From Orychophragmus violaceus (Eukaryota; Streptophyta; Magnoliopsida; Brassicales; Brassicaceae), in NCBI GenBank assembly GCA_030180135.1, contig CM058231.1, forward strand, positions 24,245,034 through 24,309,033: a stretch of 64,000 nt of DNA. The letters run 5' to 3'. The notes under the pieces are model-generated. The model was given only the letters and a program-made list of their open reading frames with translations. It made no database searches and was not told the origin of the DNA. Position 1 is the stretch's first letter. Every line of letters starts with the position of its first letter. The translations under genes were made by a program, and so were the position numbers. Below are positions 56,845-64,000 of the stretch, in pieces.

Positions 56845-59800
56845 AATTGCTGACCAGAAGCTTGACAGATTTGAACCATGTTTAGAGCCAACATTTTGCA
56901 GAGCAAAGGACTTGTTTTTCACAACTTTGAAGGCCTGTGCAAGAACTGAAGACGGGGGACGAGAGAAACCCAAATGGAAATGTCTATTTCTTTCTTTCCA
57001 GGTTTCATAAATTATTGCCTGCCAGAGCTGATTTATGGCAAGGGATTGAATCCTGTCTGAGAACGCAGTGGGGAGCCATTGAAGAATGATTTCCCAGTTT
57101 GAAGGAGGACTTGAAACACCCAGTTTTAGAACCGCACGTTGCCAAACCTGTATAGAATATGCGCACTCAAAAACATGTGATTTCTTGATTCCGGAAGATC
57201 ACCACATAAGAGACAAACTGAGCCAACATCCAATCCCCATGATAAAAGTCTATCTAACGTTGAGTTTCGGTTTAGGCAGAACAGCCACACCAAGATCAAG
57301 TGTTTAGGTATAGCAACCTTATTCCAAACAGTGGAAGACCATATTACCTTCGGTTTAGTCTCACGTGTTTCTTCCCACACCGCTTTCGATATGAAACGTG
57401 ACGTAGGGATTCCATTGATATGCCACACTGCTCTGTCATTTGAGGCGGAGAGAGTAACAGCAGAGATAGAGATGAGCACTTGTAGTTGAAGAGGAGATCT
57501 TGCGTGTGGGAGATTCCAGGAAAGTCGTACAGCAGACTCACTTACAAGAGAGTTAATGTTGATCCCCATTTCCCCAGGACCTTGTAAACCTATTAAGTCA
57601 ATTAAAGGCCCCATGGAATTCCATGGATCGTACCAAAAATAAGTATCATCTCCTCTTCCAACACGGATTAGGAGCAATTTCTTTGCAATAGGCCGTAGCT
57701 TTAACAAACGTCGGAACATCCATGAGATAGAGTAGTTGTTCGATTTTAAAGACCAGAAAGAACCCTTTGACAGGTATCTTTGTCTTATCCAGGAAACCCA
57801 TAGCGAACCTGCTCGGAAATAGAGTAACCATATAAGTTTTAGCCCAAAAACCAGGTTCCAAGAAGAGAAAGATCGGAGACCAAGACCCCCCTTCTGATTT
57901 AGGATAACAGATATCCGACCAAGCAACTTTTGCACCTGTAGATATTCCCACTTTTCCATGCCAAAGAAAGGATGAAGTTAAGCCTGTTATGAGCTTAATC
58001 ACCTTTTTTGGGATTAGAAACGCCGATGACCAGAACCCTACAATCCCAGGTATGACCGAGCTGACCAGTCTAAGCCTACCCGCAAGGCTTAGATGTCTAT
58101 GCATCCATCCATTGTATTTCTTTCTGATTTGCGAGAGCAGGGGTCCAAATCCTTAATTCTCAGTTTTGAAGAACAAAGAGGGAGGCCTAGGTAGCGGATT
58201 GGGAGGGCAGACGAAGTCAAGAGAAATAGGTTCTGAATACTTGCCAAAATCTCTTGATTAATCCCAGCAGAGAACAAGTATGTCTTGTTGATGTTTACTG
58301 ATAATCCCGACAGCTTCTCAAATTGCGATAGAACCGATAACACTCCCGCAAGAGATTTCTCAGTGCCGTCAAGGAAAATTAGAAGATCAACCGCAAAAGC
58401 AAGATGTGTATGATTTGCATCTTCACACCCAGGATGAAAGTCGAAAATTCCAGCTCTAACTCCATTATTTACCATAATCGATAATACATTCATTACCATG
58501 ACAAAGAGCGGTGGTGATAGCGGGTCACCTTGCCGGAGGCCCGTTTTCCCCTTGAAATAACCGGCTGTAACACCATTTAAACTTAGAGAAAAAGACGGTG
58601 AGCATATACAAGCCTTCACACAATTAATGAATTGAATAGGGAAGGAGGAAGCCGCCAAAGTTTCAAGTATGAAATCCCATCTGACGGAGTCAAATGCTTT
58701 GGAGATGTCAACTTTCAGTGTAAAGCGGGGAGAAAGATTTGTTAGGTGATATCCTTGAAGAACCTCCGATGCTAGTAGAACATTTTCCAAGAGGAGTCTT
58801 TCCTTGACAAAAGCCGACTGATTCGGTAAGATGATCGATGGAAGAATCCGCGTGATTCTGTCAGCCAATATCCTTGTAATCAGCTTGTATAAGGTGTTTA
58901 AGCAAGATATAGGACGAAAATCTTTAATATTATCCGCACCCGGTCGCTTTGCAATCAGGACAAGGGAGGTTGCGTTGAGAGCTGCCGGCATGAAAGGACA
59001 GTGGAAGAACCTTTTGATCGTATCTGTGACTTCTTTCCCCAAAAATTCCCACGTTGCTCTATAAAACTCCGATGTGAAACCGTCGGGGCCAGGAATTCTA
59101 TTTAACGGTTGCTGAAACAGAGTTTTCTGATAATCTCAGAAGAAACATCAGATGAGAGAATTCGTTTCTGGTCCTCGTCGCATTTTAGGATTGCAATCCG
59201 TTGAAGATACCCCGGGAGAACCGAGCAATATTGTCCCCTAATAGTGCAGTAGAGAGCAAATAAATGATCAATTGCTATTTCATGTGTTTCTTGTAAAGTA
59301 GCAGAACGGGACCCATCATGACGTAGCAAGTACTTAATGGCGTTTGAGGCGTTTCTTGCCATTGTAATTCTGTGGAAAGTCTGTGTGTTTAAGTCTCCAA
59401 CTTCCAGCCATCTTATGCGAGATCGTTCTCTGAAAAAACTTTCTTCAGCTAGACGAAGGAACAACCACCTTTCTGATAACCTTCTTTCCTCCTCCAATGC
59501 AGCAGTCAAAGGATTATCAAGAGCAGTTAAGTGTCCCGCCTTTAGTTCGTCGAATGCCACACGAACACATCTCTCAATATCACTGAACGCCTCCTTACAC
59601 AAAGTCTTTATAGGCCTTTTCATATGTTTTGTTTTGAAACAAAGATCCGCCAGGGTAACAGCCTTGTTTCCCATATCTTCCCAAGCCTTCTTGATGGTTG
59701 GTACAAAGGATCGGAGCTTGGTTACGTAACTGAAGAATTTGAATGGCTTTGTACCAAATGAAGGAGGCGGAGATGATAACCTGATATGACAAGGAGTATG

Positions 59801-59969
59801 ATCTGAAAACTCGTGAGGTTCAAATTGACAATGGCTAGACGGAAAATTTGTAATCTAAGAACCATTTATCAGGCAACGATCCAATCTTTTTGCTAAGGGG
59901 TCAGAAGGCATGTGGTTTGACCAGGTAAATCTTGATGCCTCGCACATTCCAGAAAAATGTATCTATCAT
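56845..59969 (-). pseudogene. LINE ORF2 (minus), endonuclease deleted and RT site mutated
   Basis: The start MIDTFFWNVRG (59969) is the usual beginning of the ORF2 endonuclease. After that the frame jumps to the end of the domain (FTWSNHMPSDPLAKRLDRCL, about 59935), so about 170 residues of endonuclease are missing. The RT follows (59042-58140): LIAKRPGADNIKDFRPISC, NQSAFVKERLLLEN, KVDISKAFDSVRWDF and TGLRQGDPLSPPLFVM. The catalytic FADD reads FAVD (about 58395). ITGLTSSFLWHGK and the zf-RVT motif CLLCGDLPESRNHMF (about 57200) lie further on. Stops and shifts split it. It cannot retrotranspose by itself. Confidence 0.85.
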
Positions 59970-59974
59970 AGAAT

Positions 59975-61702
59975 TTAATTGAGGTGGTTGCCCCCTATAA
60001 CTAGGGGATTAACACCACCGAGCACTGGGGACCTTTGTGAAATCTTTCTCTTCTTTAGAGATTTCTTCTTTGACGGTGAAGAAGATGATGAAGCATGTGT
60101 CTTTGCATTTTCAGATACAAACACAGTGACTGCCCTTTCTTCATTACCAGGCTGTGAACTTTCATCATCATCGGATTCAGAAGCCATATCCTCAGATTCC
60201 ACTTCTAAAATCCCGAAAGGGTTAAACCGTGTTTCCTTTGGATATTTCATTTCATACCTTCTCAATTTTTTCCCTGAGGCAACTTTAGTAGCAGGTGTAA
60301 ATGGCAAATCACAAGCTTGTTGGGCAGGTTCATTCCTTGGTGGACTGGGTATCATTTTGCATCCGTTCAAAACAGGGGCATAAGTAGAAGATATAGCATT
60401 GTTTTGGGAGACAACAACTCTTGGAACTGAAACAGACGTATCACCTTCTGTAGTAGTGTGGGCATTTGACTCTGCCTCCTTAGCTTTAACCTTTTTAACT
60501 ACTTCTGAGCCATGAGCTTTTGTAGGTGACTCGTGGTGACTGGTGGTAGTGGAATCTACGACCACCTTATTCAAACTTTGAGAAGACTTATAGGTATGTG
60601 CCATTTTCTGCTCATTGGATCCTTTATTTTGTTTCCCCGCTTCATCAGGGGACACTTTCCTTGAAGGGCATAACGCGGCCTTATGTCCTATTTCATTGCA
60701 CTCATGGCATAAAGGAGGAAGCCAAGGGAACGCCACGGTAATGACGTCTACTACGTTTTCCAGTTCTATTTCTACAAAACTAGGTAGAGGAGCAGTTAAG
60801 TCAACAATTACCTTGATCTGAACTGAACTGAACTGACACTAGAAAAGGGCTTCACATCAACAATTTGGCCCAACGGCTTAGAGATTATAGCTAGACCTTC
60901 GTTTGTGATTAAATCAAATAGAACTTTTGAGAGTGTTGCCCAGACCGGTGCTCGATTCAGAGAAGGAGGATCAAGACTGAATGAGGATTTCCATTCTGTC
61001 ACAAAGAAGGGAGAATCCCCGACTCTCCAAAGCTCGTGTTGTAAGATTCTTTGTCTTAAGGTTTCTGAAGGGATATGGAAGAGGAATGCATTCCTGGATA
61101 AGGTGTGGATAGTCACCTTTTTGTCCTTTCCCCAAAGATAATTGAGAACTCCCCATATTTTTCCATAGGAAGGGGCATTGCCATAGAATATGCCCACAAT
61201 TTAATCGGAGTGAATTTTAGCACCTCTTTCGAAAACAGCATTTGGGACTTTAACTCTAGGAGAACCATTGGCTGAGATCGTTACCGGTACGTTTGACTTT
61301 GGATATTTAGAACCAGCCTTTGCTCTAGCTGCCCATGTGAAGTTCGGATACGGTTGAGTGGAGACAGGCGGAGCCGTAGTAGAGTCTGATGAAACAAAGT
61401 TTTCAGGATCTGATCCGTGTAATCCCCCCCCCCCCCCCTTCTGAAGGCAGAGTGGTAGTGGATTTAGCTGCAGTTTGAGTAGGTCCACTTGGTAGAAGCC
61501 CAGACCCAGAGAAGATGAACTCGGTTTGACGTTGATATGGATGCGGAGGCAACTCGGAAGAGGTCGGATCTGTCATTACTGAATCGGATGGAGACGATGG
61601 AGGCACCACAGGAGCCGAGGACAGAGAGGATGAAGAGTGGGAGAGGAAGGGGAGGTCAGGCGGAGGGTTACAGTCGGTTGGAATAGCCGGAGGTCCGACC
61701 AT
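59975..61702 (-). pseudogene. LINE ORF1 (DUF4283 and zinc knuckle)
   Basis: The RNA-binding gag-like ORF1 of the same LINE. A Pro/Ser-rich N-terminus starts MVGPPAIPTDCNPPPD at 61702. A G15 run on the coding strand (61438-61424) shifts the frame. A TAA at 61203-61201 and a slipped CAGTT repeat (about 60820-60836) break it further. In between are the DUF4283 features: GKIWGVLNYLWGKDKKVTI, FLFHIPSETLRQRIL, LWRVGDSPFFVTEW. Then APLPSFVEIELENVV and the CCHC knuckle CHECNEIGHKAALC (about 60700) follow. The C-terminal 250 codons are open to 59975, and ORF2 starts five bases further on. Confidence 0.85.
61424..61438 (+). repeat. C15 homopolymer in LINE ORF1
   Basis: On the coding (minus) strand this is G15 encoding glycine, and the frames on either side differ. 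A C12 run also occurs at 63185-63196. Confidence 0.85.
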
Positions 61703-61789
61703 CGCAACAACAACAAGAGCACTATTTGGATCGCACTCTGTTTCACAACACTATTTGGATCTCATCTTCCACAATTATATTCATTAAGC

Positions 61790-62150
61790 CAAAGATAGCT
61801 ACGAAATAAATCGTAGTTATACCATATATATTTAAATATTCGTTAGATATAGCTACGAATAGCCACGAAAACACGTTGTAGCTATGTTTCCCCGTTTTTT
61901 CTCATGGATATATGTAGCTATTTGTTTCCACGAACGTGTTGTAGCTATCCGTAACTATTTTGCTACGAATAGCTTCAAATTTCTTCAATAGCTATATAGT
62001 TACGGATAGCTACGAATTAGCTACAAATTTTGTTTTTTTTCAGTCGTGACTATTTCGTAGTTATTTCCAGCTTGGAAAAAATAGCTACAAAAACATCGTA
62101 GCTAATATGCGGCTATTACATAGATTTCTTGTAGTGTGAGGATGAGAAGA
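61790..62150 (-). mobile_element. CACTA (En/Spm)-type terminus with subterminal repeats
   Basis: The sequence ending tttcttgtagtg (about 62136-62147) is the complement of CACTACAAGAAA, the end sequence of Arabidopsis-type CACTA elements. The preceding 350 bp is full of TAGCTACGAAT / GTAGCTAT words in both orientations, as expected of subterminal repeats. No opposite terminus or transposase was found; the minus-strand LINE may have inserted in the element or removed the other end. Confidence 0.6.
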
Positions 62151-62240
62151 AACGAAGAATTGTTATTAACAAACTACACCGGGTACGTTCAATCTCTCAT
62201 ATTCTGTTGATCTCTTTTTGTATTTGTTTCTTCAGTTAGA

Positions 62241-63150
62241 CACTGATGTCTCAGTTTAATGAACAAATAATGGTGAGATGTATTAAGATTTTTGCATGGC
62301 AATGCCGTCTTCCTCAACATCATATTGACACCACCAACACTACCATAATACCTTATGGGTCTTATGGTCTTGGGGTGATTATCATTCAAAATTGTTCCTT
62401 TTCAAATCTATAATATACTGTTTTAGTATCAATTTTATGTGCAAGATGTTATGAGTATAGAGAAGAGATGATTTGTATTCAACTTAATTTACATTATAAT
62501 GTACAAACACCATATGTAGTGGTGTGAGGATTGTTCTAGAGATTTACAATTGAATGGGAGAATATTGAGTTTGAGTGATTGATACAAGAATGGTAAGAGA
62601 ATATCGTTGATATCTCTCTATAATGAGATCTTATACAAATTTTTTTTTTTGGTCAACGAGATCTTATACAAAATATATAAAGCAACGTAGACGAATATGA
62701 AATAGTGAATCAGTGTCTTAGCTAACTATTACTGTCTTTCTTGCCATCCAGGTTCATGATTCTAAATCAAACATTGACGCTTTTTGCATTGGTCCTTTCT
62801 TTGCCTCCATGGTTGTGAGTTCCCCAGTTTTAATTTGTTAAACTATCTGAATTCCTTTTTTCTTTAATGTAAAGATTGATCTCTCACTGGTACATGAGGA
62901 TTTTTTTCAATGGCTTGCGTGATCTGTTCAAAGCCAGAAGAGTCTGTTCCTGAGGTCATTGATGGGATCTTGGTTGATCTTCCATATGCTCAGCTTAGAA
63001 AAGTATTATCAATTCCGAAGGTTCGTTTTCAAGCGCTTCTAAGTTAATTATGCAGCACTAAATGATCATTTTACAACTTCAAAATTTTAAACTGCGAGCA
63101 TTTCAGAATGTAGATGCGCTGAATCCTTTGTTTCTCTCAATAACAAAAGA
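62241..63150 (+). pseudogene. Poly(A) polymerase (PAPS3-like) gene fragment
   Basis: Four exon-like blocks with splice borders recall the N-terminal nucleotidyltransferase part of plant nuclear poly(A) polymerases. They are MSQFNEQIMVRCIKIFAWQ with PYGSYGLG (about 62246-62374, GT donor at 62375); VHDSKSNIDAFCIGPFFASMV (62753-62815, AG before and GT after); LRDLFKARRVCS, then in another frame DGILVDLPYAQLRKVLSIPK (about 62906-63021, GT after); and NVDALNPLFLS (63107-63140, AG before). The GSY-G and DID-type catalytic motif is present as NID, so one catalytic aspartate is altered. A piece of about 15 residues is missing between the third block's halves, with a frameshift. The rest of the gene is absent. 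The relation to PAPS3 is from memory and needs a search. Confidence 0.6.
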
Positions 63151-63443
63151 GCGCATGAAAATTTTGATCTCTATAATAATCATTCCCCCCCCCCCCAAAG
63201 ATACAATACACATGTTCACACTAAGAAAACAACAGTTTCCAATTCGGCTATTGTATGCAGTGACGATAAATAAAAGTGAAAGCCAAACATTAAATAGAGT
63301 CTCTTTGTATCTGCCCAGTTCGGTTTTTAGCTATGGTCGGTTTTTAATCATGGTTAGTTTTACATTGCTATGTCCCGTGTCACTTCGCCACATGGACTAA
63401 AGGTCTTAGACATAACAAAAAACAAACAAGGGAAATCATATGT
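63151..63443. other. Non-coding flank after the poly(A) polymerase fragment
   Basis: Includes a C12 run (63185-63196). No gene or repeat was recognised. Confidence 0.5.
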
Positions 63444-63640
63444 CACTACAAAAAAACTGGATATTAATAGCACATTACAATAGCACGGTTTCTCTAAGTG
63501 CTATTACAGAGTGTTTGCTGGATTGTGATACTTTATTATAGCATTTTATCAATGCTAACCCGAAATTTTAATAAGCGGGAAACAAAAATGAGTTTCGAGC
63601 CTAATTTCTACTATAGGCGGGTAACACTTAAAATTTTTCC
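63444..63640 (+). mobile_element. Second CACTA-type terminus
   Basis: cactacaaaaaaactgg (63444-63460) looks like the left end of a CACTA-type element. It is followed by TAGCAC words in both orientations (aatagcac, agtgctatt, tatagcatt) to about 63560. The other end is not in the window, so the size and content of the element are unknown. The reading frame at 63870 may lie inside it. Confidence 0.45.
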
Positions 63641-63869
63641 GCGTTTTTTTTTGGATTTTTGCCAAAACTATTTTTCCCCTCTTCCTTATCCACATGATAG
63701 ACTTTTTTTTTCTCAGTCTTCTTCCTCCTCTCTTCCTCTTGGTTTCTCAACTCTCGCCTTCTTCCTCTCTTCCAGAGCCTTCCTCTGGTTTCACACAAAC
63801 CCTAATTTCCTCTCTTCCATAGCCTTCCTCTCAGTTAAGCTGCTCTCTCACTCTCTTTCGGCGACAGCC

Positions 63870-63934
63870 ATGGCGATTTTTGGAAAATCGATCTTGAGCT
63901 CATCCCCTTCATACCGCGAGCTGAGACAACTCAG
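63870..63934 (+). CDS. Possible first exon of a gene running off the window
   Basis: A CT-rich leader (63700-63865) with several aaaccctaa-type words precedes ATG at 63870. The 21 codons, MAIFGKSILSSSPSYRELRQ and further, are basic, Ser-rich and lack Asp, in line with an organelle-targeting peptide. A good donor, AG|GTAAAG, follows at 63935. The product cannot be recognised from this exon. It could be a real host gene, or a host fragment picked up by the CACTA-type element whose end lies at 63444. Confidence 0.4.
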
Positions 63935-64000
63935 GTAAAGCTTCAATCTCCTCTTCCTTTAGGTTTCTCAGTCATGTATGGGTCGATTTTCATTTCTATT

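Overview
The window is plant nuclear DNA, most likely from a Brassicaceae species. The evidence is the families of its gene relics (an At14a-type UPF0496 gene, a HIPP-type heavy-metal-associated gene, a PAPS3-like poly(A) polymerase fragment) and of its mobile DNA (Athila-type gypsy elements with PF03078-like ORFs, L1-type LINEs, copia elements). I could not fix the species. No intact ordinary host gene is visible. The density of nested retrotransposons suggests gene-poor, probably pericentromeric, heterochromatin.

Layout. Positions 1-12672 are a stack of insertions read mainly on the minus strand. A copia element (B, 11219-12672 visible) was hit by a non-autonomous Athila-like element (849-11218). 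That element was in turn hit by a 6.0-kb LTR element without coding capacity (1505-7528, TSD gacgt), a 790-bp MULE-like transposon (8564-9353, TSD ggtcccaagc) and another copia element (C, 1-848). Copia B itself sits in the tail of a decayed LINE (12673-13530). Positions 13531-18964 hold the relics of host genes: a frameshifted UPF0496 gene and a HIPP pseudogene, with LINE debris between them.

Positions 18965-56537 form one four-level nest, solved from target-site duplications. A LINE (18965-20652 and 55987-56537) contains an Athila element (20653-55981, TSD atgcg). That Athila element holds a solo LTR inside its 5' LTR (21663-22842, TSD ctagc), a copia element in its gag (25307-39293, minus, TSD tctac) and a gag-protease-only Athila-like element in its RNase H (41509-48187, TSD cggtt). 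The copia element contains a second, younger copia element in opposite orientation (26605-33707, TSD aattt). Positions 56760-61740 are a second LINE on the minus strand with a deleted endonuclease and a broken reverse transcriptase site. Positions 61740-64000 hold CACTA-type transposon ends, the poly(A) polymerase fragment and a possible first exon running off the window.

How it works together. Almost every element has lost its own polymerase or never had one, yet several have near-identical LTRs, so they were probably moved in trans. Some signals cut across family borders. The palindrome TCGATCGA, often extended to GTGTCGATCGACAC or TGCATCGATCGATGCA, is repeated in copia leaders, copia LTRs, Athila-type LTRs, untranslated regions and one gag ORF. 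Arrays of CAGCGGC...GCCGCTGTG hairpins occur both in the Athila LTRs and ahead of its third ORF. These shared motifs are the strongest candidates here for an undescribed regulatory or mobilisation signal.
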